Made by a program: the position numbers and the translations under genes
The notes under the pieces: generated by a model
The model's input: the letters and a program-made list of their open reading frames with translations, nothing else
Databases searched by the model: none
Told to the model about the DNA's origin: nothing
From: Pseudomonas sp. LBUM920
GTDB taxonomy: Bacteria; Pseudomonadota; Gammaproteobacteria; Pseudomonadales; Pseudomonadaceae
Assembly: GCF_003852315.1 (NCBI RefSeq)
Contig: NZ_CP027762.1
Span: 5,623,501-5,687,500 of the forward strand
DNA length: 64,000 nucleotides
Direction: 5' to 3'
Shown here: one piece after another, positions 25,803-34,595 of the stretch
Layout of the letters: every line of letters begins with the position of its first letter
Position numbering within the stretch: position 1 is the stretch's first letter

Positions 25803-27170
25803 TTATTCGAACAGTGCATCCAGCGCCTGCTCCAGGCGGGTTACACCGATCACCTTCAACCCTGCCGGCATTTCCTTGGGCGCGTTGCCCTTGGGCACAA
25901 TCGCGCGCTTGAAGCCGTGCTTGGCCGCCTCCTTCAGACGCTCCTGGCCGCTCGGCACCGGGCGCACTTCGCCCGACAGGCCAACCTCACCAAACACCAG
26001 CAGATCGTGGGGCAACGGTTTATTGCGCAGGCTGGACATCACCGCCGCCATCAACGCCAGGTCGGAGGCGGTTTCCAGCACCTTCACCCCACCGACCACG
26101 TTGAGAAACACATCCTGGTCATGGGTGGGAATGCCGCCGTGACGGTGCAACACCGCCAGCAGCATTGCCAGGCGATTCTGGTCCAGGCCAAGGGTCACGC
26201 GGCGCGGGTTGGCCAAATGGCTGTCATCCACCAGTGCCTGCACTTCCACCAGCATCGGACGAGTGCCTTCCCACGTCGCCATCACCACGCTGCCTGGGAC
26301 TTCTTCCTGAGCGCGTGTGAGAAAAATCGCCGAGGGGTTGGAGACTTCTTTAAGCCCACGGTCGGTCATGGCAAACACGCCCAGTTCGTTCACCGCGCCG
26401 AAGCGGTTCTTCACCGCCCGCAGCAACCGCAAACGGCCATCGGATTCACCCTCGAAATACAACACGGTGTCGACCATGTGCTCCAGTACCCGCGGGCCGG
26501 CCAGCGCACCTTCTTTGGTTACATGGCCGACCAGGAAGATCGCCGTGCCGCTCTGCTTGGCATAACGCACCAGCAGCGCCGCGCTCTCGCGCACTTGGGA
26601 GACGCCGCCCGGCGCCGATTGCAGCTGTTCGGTAAAAATCGTCTGGATCGAGTCGATCACCATGACCTTGGGCTTTTCGATGCGCGCCGTGGCGATGATG
26701 CTTTCGATGCAGGTTTCGGTCATTACCCGCAGTTGGTCCTGGGGCAAGCCCAGGCGGCGGGCGCGCATCGCCACCTGCTGCTGGGATTCTTCGCCGGTGA
26801 CGTACAGCGCCGGCATGCGGCTGGCGATGCTGCACAGGGTTTGCAGCAGGATGGTCGACTTGCCGATGCCCGGGTCGCCGCCGATCAGCACCACCGAGCC
26901 GTCCACCAGGCCGCCGCCGAGCACGCGGTCGAGCTCACCGGACGCGGTGGAGAAACGCGGGATTTCTTCGACGCTGACTTCCGCCAGGGTCTTGATCTGC
27001 GCCTGTTGCCCGGTCCAGCCTGCACGGCCGGTGGGCGCTGCGGCGCCGCCGCTTTCAATCATGGTTTCCGTCAGGGTGTTCCACGCGCCGCACTCGGTGC
27101 ATTGGCCGGCCCACTTGGGAAAGGTCGCGCCGCACTCTGTGCAGCCGTACATGCGCTTGGCCTTTGCCAT
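25803..27170 (-). CDS. radA: DNA repair protein RadA (Sms)
   Basis: RadA helps process recombination intermediates by driving branch migration with RecA. The 455-residue protein has the expected parts: an N-terminal four-Cys zinc finger (CTEC...CTEC, residues 10-27), a RecA-like ATPase with Walker A GDPGIGKS (about 98-105), the RadA-specific KNRFG motif (about 256) and a Lon-protease-like C-terminal domain (about 290-455) without protease activity. It is cytosolic. The gene follows ankB by 35 bases and precedes the secreted-protein gene. All key motifs are intact. Confidence 0.97.
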   Translation of the reverse strand: MAKAKRMYGCTECGATFPKWAGQCTECGAWNTLTETMIESGGAAAPTGRAGWTGQQAQIKTLAEVSVEEIPRFSTASGELDRVLGGGLVDGSVVLIGGDPGIGKSTILLQTLCSIASRMPALYVTGEESQQQVAMRARRLGLPQDQLRVMTETCIESIIATARIEKPKVMVIDSIQTIFTEQLQSAPGGVSQVRESAALLVRYAKQSGTAIFLVGHVTKEGALAGPRVLEHMVDTVLYFEGESDGRLRLLRAVKNRFGAVNELGVFAMTDRGLKEVSNPSAIFLTRAQEEVPGSVVMATWEGTRPMLVEVQALVDDSHLANPRRVTLGLDQNRLAMLLAVLHRHGGIPTHDQDVFLNVVGGVKVLETASDLALMAAVMSSLRNKPLPHDLLVFGEVGLSGEVRPVPSGQERLKEAAKHGFKRAIVPKGNAPKEMPAGLKVIGVTRLEQALDALFE

Positions 27171-27205
27171 TTGAGAACCTCCAACCGAAAAACCGCGATG
27201 ATAGC

Positions 27206-27745
27206 TCAGCGCGGCGCCGGGGTCCGGATTTCACCACTGGCCAATCGTGAAGCGCTGTTGCCGATCGGGTCTTCAGCGTTGAGGTCGGCGCCTTTGGCTT
27301 TCAACTCATCCAACAACTCGACGCGCTTGAACAACCCGGCGTACATGGCCGCGGTCTGCCCGGCGCCGTTGCGTTGGTCGGGGTTGCAGTCAGTGGCCAG
27401 CAGACGCTGGGCGATTTTCAGCTCGCCTTTGAAAATTGCGCCCATCAGGGCGGTGTTGCCGCGTTTGTCTTGCACGCAGGCGTCGGCGCCGGCGCTGAGC
27501 AGGCGCTCCACGAAAGGCCCCTGGCCGTGATAGGCGGCGAGGATCAGCGCGGTGTAGCCCTTGTCGTCCTGGGTGTTGAGGCCGTAGCCGGACTCGATGA
27601 AGGTGTTGAGCATGTCGATATCGCCACGGCGGGCGGCGTCGAAATAGTAGTCCTGCAACTGCGCCTTGAGCGCGACCGGGTCAGGCGACTCGGCATGGGC
27701 GACAAAGGCCAGCATCGCCATCAGTAAACCAATCGAAATACGCAT
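27206..27745 (-). CDS. ankB: Periplasmic ankyrin-repeat protein AnkB
   Basis: AnkB is an ankyrin-repeat protein that in P. aeruginosa supports optimal KatB catalase activity in the periplasm. This 179-residue protein has a signal peptide (MRISIGLLMAMLAFVAHA) and four ankyrin-like repeats, with the G-x-TAL-x-x-A pattern at KGYTALILAAYHG and RGNTALMGAIFKG. It lies 58 bases downstream of katB with an AGGAGA ribosome site. The gap holds a GC hairpin (27772-27787). The pairing with katB supports the name. Confidence 0.9.
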   Translation of the reverse strand: MRISIGLLMAMLAFVAHAESPDPVALKAQLQDYYFDAARRGDIDMLNTFIESGYGLNTQDDKGYTALILAAYHGQGPFVERLLSAGADACVQDKRGNTALMGAIFKGELKIAQRLLATDCNPDQRNGAGQTAAMYAGLFKRVELLDELKAKGADLNAEDPIGNSASRLASGEIRTPAPR

Positions 27746-27771
27746 GGGGGTGTTCTCCTGCCAGGGGTCGA

Positions 27772-27787
27772 CGCCCGTGCACGGGCG
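27772..27787. other. GC palindrome between katB and ankB
   Basis: CGCCCGTGCACGGGCG is a perfect 16-bp palindrome in the 58-base gap. There is no T run, so it is more likely an mRNA stability hairpin or weak attenuator than a full terminator. It may set different levels of katB and ankB. Confidence 0.5.
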
Positions 27788-27803
27788 CCGACCGGAACCA
27801 ACG

Positions 27804-29345
27804 TCAGTCAGTGAGTTTTTCTGCCAGCGCTTTCACGCGAGCCAAATCACCCTTGGCGACCTTGGTCACGCCGGTGCCGTACTCCGGGTCGGCCTTGTAG
27901 AGGAACGACAGGATGATGTGCTTGCTCTCGTCATCCGTGGTGGCCAGCGAGCCGCCAAAGTTGTCGATCAAGTCCTGACGCTCTTTCTTGTTGTACGAGC
28001 GGTACAAGTCGCCAGCCTGCTTGAAGTTCTGCTCACGCTGGATCTTCGCCTGCTGGGTGCTGCCCGACAGCGCCGACTGGCTGTAGCGCGCGGCTTGCGG
28101 CTCTTCGCGCGGCAGCAGGCGGCTTGGCTGGTAGTTCACGCCGGTAGTGGTTTTGCCTGCATTCATCGCGCCGTCCTGGTTACCGTTGTTAACGGTTACC
28201 CGTGGGGCGTTGATCGGCAGTTGCAGGGCGTTCGGCCCCAGGCGGTACATTTGCGTGTCGGCGTAGGAGAACACCCGGCCTTGCAGCAGGCGGTCTTCAG
28301 AGGGCTCGATACCTGGCACCAGGTTGGCCGGCGCCATGGCCACTTGTTCGGTCTCCTGGAAGACATTCGCCGGGTTACGGTTCAGCACCATCTGCCCGAC
28401 TTTGCGCTCCGGTACGTTCGGCCAGATTTTGGTGGCGTCCAGCGGGTCGAAGTCGAACTTGGCCAGGTCCTCAGGCTTGAGGACTTGCACGTACAGGTCC
28501 CACTTGGGGAAGTCACCCTTGTTGATGTGGGTAACCAAGTCGTGGGTCATGTGGCTGTAGTCACGCCCTTGCACTTCGGTGACTTGCTTGGGGTCAAGGT
28601 TGTTGATGCCCTGCAGGCTCTTCCAGTGGAACTTGACGTAGTGCACTTCGCCCTTGGCGTTAATCAACTTGTAGGCATGTACGCCGTTGCCGTCCATTTC
28701 CCGATAACTGGCCGGGGTGCCGGCGTCGGAGTACAACTCGGTGAGTGTACGAGTGGACTCTGGAACATGGGAGAAGAAGTCGAAACGGCGGGAGTCGTCG
28801 TCCAGGTTAGTGCGCGGGTCGGGTTTGAACGCATGAACCATGTCCGGGAACTTGATGGCGTCGCGAATAAAGAAAGTCGGGAAGTTATTGCCGACCAGGT
28901 CCCAGTTACCTTCGGCGGTATAGAACTTGGTGGCAAAGCCGCGTGGGTCGCGCAGGGTTTCCGGAGAGTGGTTGCCGTGCACCACGGCCGAGAAGCGCAC
29001 GAACACGGGCGTGGCCTCGCCTGCGGCGAACACTTTGGCCTTGGTCAGGTCGCTGAGGTCGTCAGTGACGGTGAAGGTGCCGTGGGCGCCGGTGCCACGG
29101 GCATGCACCACGCGCTCCGGAATGCGCTCACGGTCAAAGCGTTGCAGTTTTTGAATCAGTTGCACGTCTTGCAACAGCACCGGGCCATTGGCGCCGGCCG
29201 TTTGCGAGTTCTGGTTGTCGCCCACCGCCGCGCCGTTATCGCGGGTCAGGTTAGCAGCGTGTACGGAGAGTGAAAGCAGGCTGGCGCTCGCCAGTATCAG
29301 CGCGTGTCGCGCGATAACCGGGCGGCGCTTGATTGGATTCTTCAT
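27804..29345 (-). CDS. katB: Catalase KatB (exported, small-subunit clade)
   Basis: KatB breaks down hydrogen peroxide. The 513-residue protein carries an N-terminal signal sequence (hydrophobic ALILASASLLSLSVHA, ending near residue 31), so it works in the periplasm. Catalytic His is in ERVVHARGTGAHG (about 80), Asn in VGNNFPTFFIRD (about 153), and the heme Tyr in RVFSYADTQMYRLG (about 363). AGGAAA precedes the ATG. KatB in P. aeruginosa is induced by peroxide through OxyR. The 287-base gap to mscL should hold that promoter, but I could not define an OxyR site. ankB follows. Confidence 0.95.
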   Translation of the reverse strand: MKNPIKRRPVIARHALILASASLLSLSVHAANLTRDNGAAVGDNQNSQTAGANGPVLLQDVQLIQKLQRFDRERIPERVVHARGTGAHGTFTVTDDLSDLTKAKVFAAGEATPVFVRFSAVVHGNHSPETLRDPRGFATKFYTAEGNWDLVGNNFPTFFIRDAIKFPDMVHAFKPDPRTNLDDDSRRFDFFSHVPESTRTLTELYSDAGTPASYREMDGNGVHAYKLINAKGEVHYVKFHWKSLQGINNLDPKQVTEVQGRDYSHMTHDLVTHINKGDFPKWDLYVQVLKPEDLAKFDFDPLDATKIWPNVPERKVGQMVLNRNPANVFQETEQVAMAPANLVPGIEPSEDRLLQGRVFSYADTQMYRLGPNALQLPINAPRVTVNNGNQDGAMNAGKTTTGVNYQPSRLLPREEPQAARYSQSALSGSTQQAKIQREQNFKQAGDLYRSYNKKERQDLIDNFGGSLATTDDESKHIILSFLYKADPEYGTGVTKVAKGDLARVKALAEKLTD

Positions 29346-29632
29346 CGAGGTTTCCTCTGGTTTTTCTAGTGCACATTCAGTTGTGCTTGCCAGAGGCTAG
29401 TGACCCGCGACGCAGAAGATAAATAGAAAAACCCCACCGGGACGATTAAGAAAATACGGTGGTAAGCCACTGAAATAGCGAGTATTTCGCGCGCGATTGG
29501 TGGCACTTTGCAAACTATTTGCGTTTTAATGTGTCGATAAAAGCTGACAGTGTTAACGGTTGTGTCGCGCAAGCCCTCTACGACTGACTTACACTGACCT
29601 CCACCCTTCTCATCTGTAACAAGGAATAACCT

Positions 29633-30049
29633 ATGGGCGTGATCAGTGAGTTCAAGGCCTTCGCGGTCAAAGGCAATGTGGTCGATATGGCCGTCGGTAT
29701 CATCATCGGCGCCGCATTCGGCAAAATTGTTTCCTCGTTTGTAGGCGACGTCGTAATGCCGCCTCTCGGTCTGCTGATCGGTGGTGTGGACTTCGGCGAT
29801 TTGGCAATAACACTCAAGGCCGCTCAGGGCAACGTCCCTGCGGTGGTGTTGGCCTACGGCAAGTTTATCCAGAGCGTGGTCGACTTCCTGATCGTCGCGT
29901 TTGCAATCTTCATGGGCGTGAAGGCGATCAACCGCCTGAAACGTGAAGAGGCTGTGGCCCCAAGCTTGCCGCCGACCCCGACCAAGGAAGAGGTGTTGCT
30001 GGGCGAGATCCGCGATCTGCTCAAGGCACAAAACGACAAGCCGCTTTAA
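29633..30049 (+). CDS. mscL: Large-conductance mechanosensitive channel
   Basis: MscL opens a wide pore in the inner membrane under osmotic downshock. The 138-residue length fits. The N-terminal helix and TM1 (EFKAFAVKGNVVDMAVGIIIG) with the glycine-rich pore constriction, TM2 (VVDFLIVAFAIFMGVKAI, about 85-102) and the charged C-terminal bundle (about 105-138) are all present. AAGGAA lies 9 bases before the ATG. It ends at a bidirectional terminator shared with fpr. Confidence 0.97.
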   Translation: MGVISEFKAFAVKGNVVDMAVGIIIGAAFGKIVSSFVGDVVMPPLGLLIGGVDFGDLAITLKAAQGNVPAVVLAYGKFIQSVVDFLIVAFAIFMGVKAINRLKREEAVAPSLPPTPTKEEVLLGEIRDLLKAQNDKPL

Positions 30050-30066
30050 CCGGCACTGTTTTGGCC

Positions 30067-30096
30067 AAAAAGGCGCCTGTTGCAGGCGCCTTTTTT
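30067..30096. terminator. Bidirectional terminator between mscL and fpr
   Basis: AAAAAGGCGCCTG-TTG-CAGGCGCCTTTTTT is a perfect 8-bp GC stem with A and T runs on either side. It suits both mscL (plus) and fpr (minus, ending 11 bases to the right). Confidence 0.93.
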
Positions 30097-30106
30097 ATGC
30101 GCCGTA

Positions 30107-30883
30107 CTACCAGTAATTCTCTACTGCCACCTGGCCTGGGCGACGGCTCAGGCTCAGTTGCATGTCGCGTTGCTTGAGCAATTGGCGCGTGTCGTCGACC
30201 ATCTGCGGATTGCCGCAAATCAGCACGCGGGAGTGCTCCGGGGTCAACTCGACGCCGGCCGCGCGCTCCAGTTCGCCATTCTCGATCAAGGTGGTGATGC
30301 GACCATTCAGGGCGCCAGGGTGTTGCTCACGGGTGACGGTGGGGATGTAGACCAGCTTGTGCGCATACTCGGCCAGGTACTCACGCTCGCCCAACGCGTG
30401 GATCAGTTCCTGATACGCAAGCTCCTTGGCCTCGCGGGCGCTGTACACCAGGACAATGCGCTCGAATTTCTCCCAGACCTCGAAGTCCTGCAGGATCGAC
30501 AGGAACGGCGCCACGCCTGTGCCAGTGCCCAGCAGCCACAAATCTCGCCCGTCCACAAATCGGTTCAGCGTCAGAAAGCCTGTGGCCTGGCGCTCGACCA
30601 TCAAGGTGTCGCCCACTTGCAGGCGGCTCAATTGACTGGTGAACTCGCCGCCCGGAACGACAATGGAGAAGAAGTCGAGGTGCTCGTCAAACGGTGAGGA
30701 CACGATCGAATAAGCGCGCCAGACGGTGCTGCCATCCGCCTTGTTCACCCCCAGGCGCACGAACTGGCCGGCGGTGAACCGAAAACCCGGGTCGCGAGTG
30801 GTACGCAAAGTAAACAGGCTGGGGGTCAGCGATTGCACATCGAGCAAGGTCTGGCGGGTAAATTTCTCAGCACTGGCCGTCAT
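30107..30883 (-). CDS. fpr: Ferredoxin-NADP(+) reductase
   Basis: Fpr moves electrons between NADPH and ferredoxin or flavodoxin using FAD. The 258-residue protein shows the FAD-binding RAYSIVSSP (about 56-64), the NADP-binding GTGTGVAPFLSIL (about 118-130) and LICGNPQMVDD, and the short C-terminus VENYW typical of bacterial class I reductases. It is cytosolic. It is convergent with mscL. In PAO1 the neighbour of mscL is also a reductase of this family (PA4615, from memory), so this is probably the FprB-like enzyme. Confidence 0.93.
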   Translation of the reverse strand: MTASAEKFTRQTLLDVQSLTPSLFTLRTTRDPGFRFTAGQFVRLGVNKADGSTVWRAYSIVSSPFDEHLDFFSIVVPGGEFTSQLSRLQVGDTLMVERQATGFLTLNRFVDGRDLWLLGTGTGVAPFLSILQDFEVWEKFERIVLVYSAREAKELAYQELIHALGEREYLAEYAHKLVYIPTVTREQHPGALNGRITTLIENGELERAAGVELTPEHSRVLICGNPQMVDDTRQLLKQRDMQLSLSRRPGQVAVENYW

Positions 30884-31338
30884 GGGGGGCTCCGTTGAAC
30901 AGGTGCCCTAGTGTCCCTCAAAGCGGCGCTGGGAAACACCGGTGGTTTGTACTGGCATTTTCATTGCTCGGGCATTCGCGAATATAACGCCAATGAAACG
31001 CTGATGCTTTCGACGCAATTGCACCTTTGCCGGGGTTTTCGTGCTCACACCAATTATTTAGCTATCGCTCCCATCCAATAGGCCATTAGATGATGGCGTT
31101 CATAAAAACAGCCCTGAATAGGCCATTTCCACAACCTGTTAAATTCAATAAGTTTTCTTCACCCAACAACTAACCTCCACAAAAACTCAGTTGTTGTACA
31201 AGCTCAACAAATATAAATACCCGATCTTTCTGACAACTTTTTCATCTCAGTATGCGGGCTTTATCCTACACTCCTGCTCGTGGCGCATTGGGAGCCAGGA
31301 CGTACCCAACTCACACCTACCCCATGGAGATTCACCCT
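30884..31338. other. AT-rich divergent region between fpr and the luxR-type gene
   Basis: No gene is supported. The region is noticeably lower in GC than its neighbours, mainly from 31040 to 31260. It must hold the fpr promoter on the left and the luxR-type promoter on the right. It contains two overlapping inverted repeats (CAACAACT...AGTTGTTG at 31164-31196, and a 20-bp palindrome at 31191-31210) followed by TATAAA. Confidence 0.6.
31191..31210. promoter_or_regulatory. 20-bp palindrome upstream of luxR-type gene, lux-box-like
   Basis: TTGTTGTACAAGCTCAACAA has 6-bp inverted arms (TTGTTG/CAACAA) and the 20-bp overall length usual for LuxR-family sites. TATAAA follows at 31212, so the palindrome overlaps the probable -35 region, about 130 bases before the chosen start. 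It does not match the canonical lux box closely. Confidence 0.4.
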
Positions 31339-32049
31339 ATGGTTAACTGGCGCAACACGAGACTCCCAAAACTGGAAGGCGAGAACAAGATCACCACTGT
31401 TTACGAGATGATCGTCAATCAAACTTTCCAGCTCGGTTTTGAATATTGCTCATTTACGATGAGTTCCCAACAACCTGCCAACCAAACACAACCTATTCGA
31501 TTAAACAACTATCCAAATGAATGGAATGCACTGTACAACCAAGCGCATTTTTTTGATGTGGATCCCATAGTCGCCCACTGCAAACGCAGCGTAATGCCGC
31601 TGGTCTGGGATGAAAAAGCGTTCAGCACCGCGCCGAATCTATGGACGCTGGCCCAATCGTTTGGTGTGCACCTGGGATGGACTCAAGCCGTGCATGACTT
31701 CCAGGGTGTGTTCAGCATGCTGACCCTGGGCCGAAGTACCGGCAACGTCAGCCCTGAAGAACTGTACGAAAAAGCAGGCCAGGTACTGTGGCTATGTCAC
31801 GCCATGCACGCCGTCGTAGCGCAAACATATGCCGACACACCCAGTATCACGCCGCCCTGCAAACTGACCCCACGGGAAATAGAAATTCTCAGATGGTCAG
31901 CCATCGGCAAGACCGCCTCGGAAATCGCCACGATCCTGTGCCTGTCAGAGCGGACCGTGGGCTTTCATATCAGCAGTTGCCTCAAGAAACTGGGTGTTAC
32001 CAACAAGATCGCGGCTGTACTGCGCGCCTCAAAAGCGGGGTGGTTTTAG
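31339..32049 (+). CDS. LuxR-family quorum-sensing-type regulator without a LuxI partner
   Basis: The 236-residue protein has an autoinducer-binding domain (about 20-160) and a LuxR HTH domain (about 170-232; LTPREIEILRWSAIGKTASE). The ATG at 31339 has GGAG 9 bases before it and gives standard family length. Upstream in-frame starts add a non-conserved tail. The ligand-pocket residues known from TraR are all present at the right spacing: Trp62, Tyr66, Asp75, Pro76 and Trp90. So it should bind an acyl-homoserine lactone rather than the plant compounds bound by OryR-type proteins, which change the first two. No acyl-HSL synthase lies in the window. It is a LuxR solo here. Confidence 0.88.
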   Translation: MVNWRNTRLPKLEGENKITTVYEMIVNQTFQLGFEYCSFTMSSQQPANQTQPIRLNNYPNEWNALYNQAHFFDVDPIVAHCKRSVMPLVWDEKAFSTAPNLWTLAQSFGVHLGWTQAVHDFQGVFSMLTLGRSTGNVSPEELYEKAGQVLWLCHAMHAVVAQTYADTPSITPPCKLTPREIEILRWSAIGKTASEIATILCLSERTVGFHISSCLKKLGVTNKIAAVLRASKAGWF

Positions 32050-32215
32050 CCAACCTGGAAACACCGCATGTAATCCCCTTGAAAAAAACGTAACATTTAC
32101 GGCCAATTCTGAGTGTTGACGCTGCGCCTTGGGTGCCGCCTCGCCGTACACTCAGACGGTTACGCCGGGTACCACGCCCGTCGAACGCCCATCGATGACC
32201 AGAGTCTCCCCCGCC

Positions 32216-33340
32216 ATGCCCCTGCTTGACAGCCCCTTCGCCCAGCTCGATCTGATCCGCCAGCCAGAGCAACACAATGACCCGCTGCAGGCCTTTGATG
32301 CCGCCGATGAGTACTTGCTCAACTACCTGGCCGAGCAGTCGCTGAATTCGGCAACCCGCGTGCTGGTGCTCAATGACAGCTTCGGCGCCCTGGCGGCCAG
32401 CCTCGAAGGCCAGGTGCAGGTGACGTCCAGTGGCGATTCGTTTCTGGCAGCCCTTGGCCTTGAGAAAAACCTGGTGCGCAACGCCAAGGCGTTTGATGCC
32501 GTGGCGTTTGTGCCAGCCTCGCACGTAGCCACCGGGCCTTTCGACCGCGTGCTGATCCGCGTGCCGAAAACCCTGGCCTTGCTCGAAGAACAATTGATTC
32601 GCCTGCAAGGCCAGCTGGCGCCAGGCGCCGAAGTGATCGCCGGGGCGATGATCAAACACCTGCCACGGGCCGCCGGTGAACTGCTGGAGCGCTACATCGG
32701 GCCCATGCACGCCTCGCTTGCGGTCAAAAAAGCCCGGCTGCTGATCGCCACCGTAGATGCTCGCCCAACCGCCGTGTCGCCCTACCCTACCCGCTACACC
32801 CTGGACACACCGGCCATCGAGCTGCTCAACCACGCCAACGTGTTCTGCCGCGAAGGCCTGGACATCGGCACCCGCGCCTTCCTCCCGCACCTGCCGAACA
32901 ACCTCGGCAGCGCCCGCGTGGCAGACCTTGGCTGCGGTAATGGCGTATTGGCGATCGCCAGCGCCCTGCAAAACCCCGACGCGCAGTACACGCTGGTGGA
33001 TGAGTCCTACATGGCCGTGCAATCCGCGGCCGAGAACTGGCAGGCCGCCCTGGGCGCTCGCGCGGTCACCCTGCGCGCCGACGACGGCCTGGCCGGTCAG
33101 GCGCCGCAGTCGCTGGACATGGTGCTGTGCAACCCGCCCTTCCACCAGCAGCAGGTGGTCGGTGACTTCCTTGCCTGGCGCATGTTCCAGCAGGCGCGTG
33201 ATGCCCTGGTCGTTGGTGGCGCGCTGTATATCGTGGGCAACCGCCATTTGGGCTATCACAGCAAATTGGCGAAGCTGTTCCGTGGCGTCGAGCAAGTCGC
33301 GGCCACGCCAAAGTTTGTGATTCTCAAAGCGCGCAAATAA
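32216..33340 (+). CDS. rlmG: 23S rRNA m2G1835 methyltransferase RlmG
   Basis: RlmG methylates N2 of G1835 in 23S rRNA using SAM. The 374-residue product has the duplicated RsmC/RlmG fold: a degenerate N-terminal methyltransferase-like domain (about 1-185) and a catalytic C-terminal domain (about 190-374) with the SAM motif VADLGCGNGVLAIAS and catalytic VLCNPPFHQ. The segment NDPLQAFDAADEYLL is typical of RlmG rather than RsmC. Starts at 32195 and 32216 are both possible. I took the second because it gives family length. It ends at a hairpin shared with the cio genes. Confidence 0.85.
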   Translation: MPLLDSPFAQLDLIRQPEQHNDPLQAFDAADEYLLNYLAEQSLNSATRVLVLNDSFGALAASLEGQVQVTSSGDSFLAALGLEKNLVRNAKAFDAVAFVPASHVATGPFDRVLIRVPKTLALLEEQLIRLQGQLAPGAEVIAGAMIKHLPRAAGELLERYIGPMHASLAVKKARLLIATVDARPTAVSPYPTRYTLDTPAIELLNHANVFCREGLDIGTRAFLPHLPNNLGSARVADLGCGNGVLAIASALQNPDAQYTLVDESYMAVQSAAENWQAALGARAVTLRADDGLAGQAPQSLDMVLCNPPFHQQQVVGDFLAWRMFQQARDALVVGGALYIVGNRHLGYHSKLAKLFRGVEQVAATPKFVILKARK

Positions 33341-33371
33341 AAAAACCCTGCCGCTCTTACGAGTGGCAGGG
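33337..33371 (-). terminator. Terminator of the cio operon
   Basis: On the minus strand the hairpin CCCTGCCACTC-GTAA-GAGCGGCAGGG, with one mismatch, is followed by a run of seven T. A second GC hairpin (CCGGGCC-GCGA-GGCCCGG, 33380-33397) lies just before it. On the plus strand there is no T run, so it serves the cio genes rather than rlmG. Confidence 0.82.
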
Positions 33372-33406
33372 CTGAAAAGCCGGGCCGCGAGGCCCGGATT
33401 GGGATG

Positions 33407-33574
33407 TCAGTGGGTGGTCAAGCCCGCCGCGCTCATGAACATGCGCATCAGGCTGGCCACGACAAACAGGGCCAGCACGCTGCCGGTCCAGATCATCGCC
33501 AGCCACCCCAGGCGCCGCCACAACGGCTGTTTCTCGGCCTGTTCGATCTCGTGCAACGAAGGTTTGCCGGACAT
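33407..33574 (-). CDS. DUF2474 small membrane subunit of the cio oxidase
   Basis: This 55-residue protein begins MSGKPSLHEIEQAEKQPLW, with one TM segment (about 25-47: LAMIWTGSVLALFVVASL). DUF2474 proteins are encoded after cyanide-insensitive oxidase genes and resemble CydX, the small subunit that stabilises cytochrome bd. An AGGAGG ribosome site lies 8 bases before its ATG and overlaps the end of cioB, so it is translated with the operon. It is easily missed because of its size. The subunit role is by analogy with CydX. Confidence 0.85.
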   Translation of the reverse strand: MSGKPSLHEIEQAEKQPLWRRLGWLAMIWTGSVLALFVVASLMRMFMSAAGLTTH

Positions 33575-33586
33575 GAAACGACCCTC

Positions 33587-34594
33587 CTAGTGATAGCCGT
33601 CTTCGTGGGTGACCTTGCCGCGGAACACGTAGTAGCTCCAGAAGGTGTAGCCCAGGATGAACGGAATGATGAACAACGTGCCTACCAGCATGAAGCCCTG
33701 GCTTTGCGGCGGTGCAGCGGCGTCCCAGATGGAGACCGATGGTGGAATGATGTTCGGCCACAGGCTGATACCCAAGCCGCTGTAGCCGAGGAAGATCAGC
33801 ACCAGCGTCAGCAGGAACGGCGTGTAGTGCGCATTTCGCGCCACCGCGCGGATCAAGCCGTACATGGTCACCAGCACAAGAATCGGCACGGGCAGGAACC
33901 AGAACAGGTTCGGCAGGGTGAACCAGCGCGAGGCGATTTCCGGGTGCGCCAGAGGCGTCCACAAGCTGACAACGCCGATCACCGCCAACACCACGAACGC
34001 CAACGGCCGCGCCAGGTTGTGCATCTGCTCCTGCAACTTGCCTTCGGTCTTCATGATCAGCCAGGTGCAGCCGAGCAAGGCATACGCGATAACCAGCGCA
34101 ACGCCGCAGAACATCGTGAACGGCGTGAGCCAATCCAGCGAGCCACCGGCAAACTGACGGTCGACCACCGGAATGCCATCGATGAACGCCCCCAGTGCCA
34201 CGCCCTGGAAGAAGGTCGCCGCAATGGAACCGCCGATAAACGCCTTGTCCCACAAGTGGCGCTTGTCGTCCTTGGCCTTGAAACGGAACTCGAAGGCCAC
34301 GCCACGGAAGATCAGACCGATCAACATCAGGATCAGTGGCAGGTAAAGCGCCGACAGCACCACCGAGTAGGCCAGCGGGAACGCGCCGAACAACGCCGCG
34401 CCGCCCAGTACCAGCCAGGTTTCATTGCCGTCCCATACCGGGGCGACCGTGTTCATCATCACGTCACGGTCGACTTTGCCGGGAATGAACGGAAAGAGGA
34501 TGCCGATACCCAGGTCGAAGCCATCCATGACCACGTACATCATGATGCCGAAGATGATGATCACGGCCCAGATCAGCGGAAGATCAATACCCAT
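33587..34594 (-). CDS. cioB: Cyanide-insensitive quinol oxidase subunit II
   Basis: CioB is the second subunit of the bd-type, cyanide-insensitive ubiquinol oxidase in the inner membrane. The 335-residue length matches the P. aeruginosa protein. It starts MGIDLPLIWAVIIIFGIMMY and carries DGFDLGIGILFPF, a family signature, plus about eight TM segments. The start codon is one base from the cioA stop, so translation is coupled. The DUF2474 gene follows after 12 bases. Confidence 0.95.
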   Translation of the reverse strand: MGIDLPLIWAVIIIFGIMMYVVMDGFDLGIGILFPFIPGKVDRDVMMNTVAPVWDGNETWLVLGGAALFGAFPLAYSVVLSALYLPLILMLIGLIFRGVAFEFRFKAKDDKRHLWDKAFIGGSIAATFFQGVALGAFIDGIPVVDRQFAGGSLDWLTPFTMFCGVALVIAYALLGCTWLIMKTEGKLQEQMHNLARPLAFVVLAVIGVVSLWTPLAHPEIASRWFTLPNLFWFLPVPILVLVTMYGLIRAVARNAHYTPFLLTLVLIFLGYSGLGISLWPNIIPPSVSIWDAAAPPQSQGFMLVGTLFIIPFILGYTFWSYYVFRGKVTHEDGYH

Positions 34595-34595
34595 C

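Noticed and set aside
29346..29632. An OxyR site upstream of katB
   Set aside because: Expected from biology, but no convincing spaced ATAG-type pattern could be picked out by eye.
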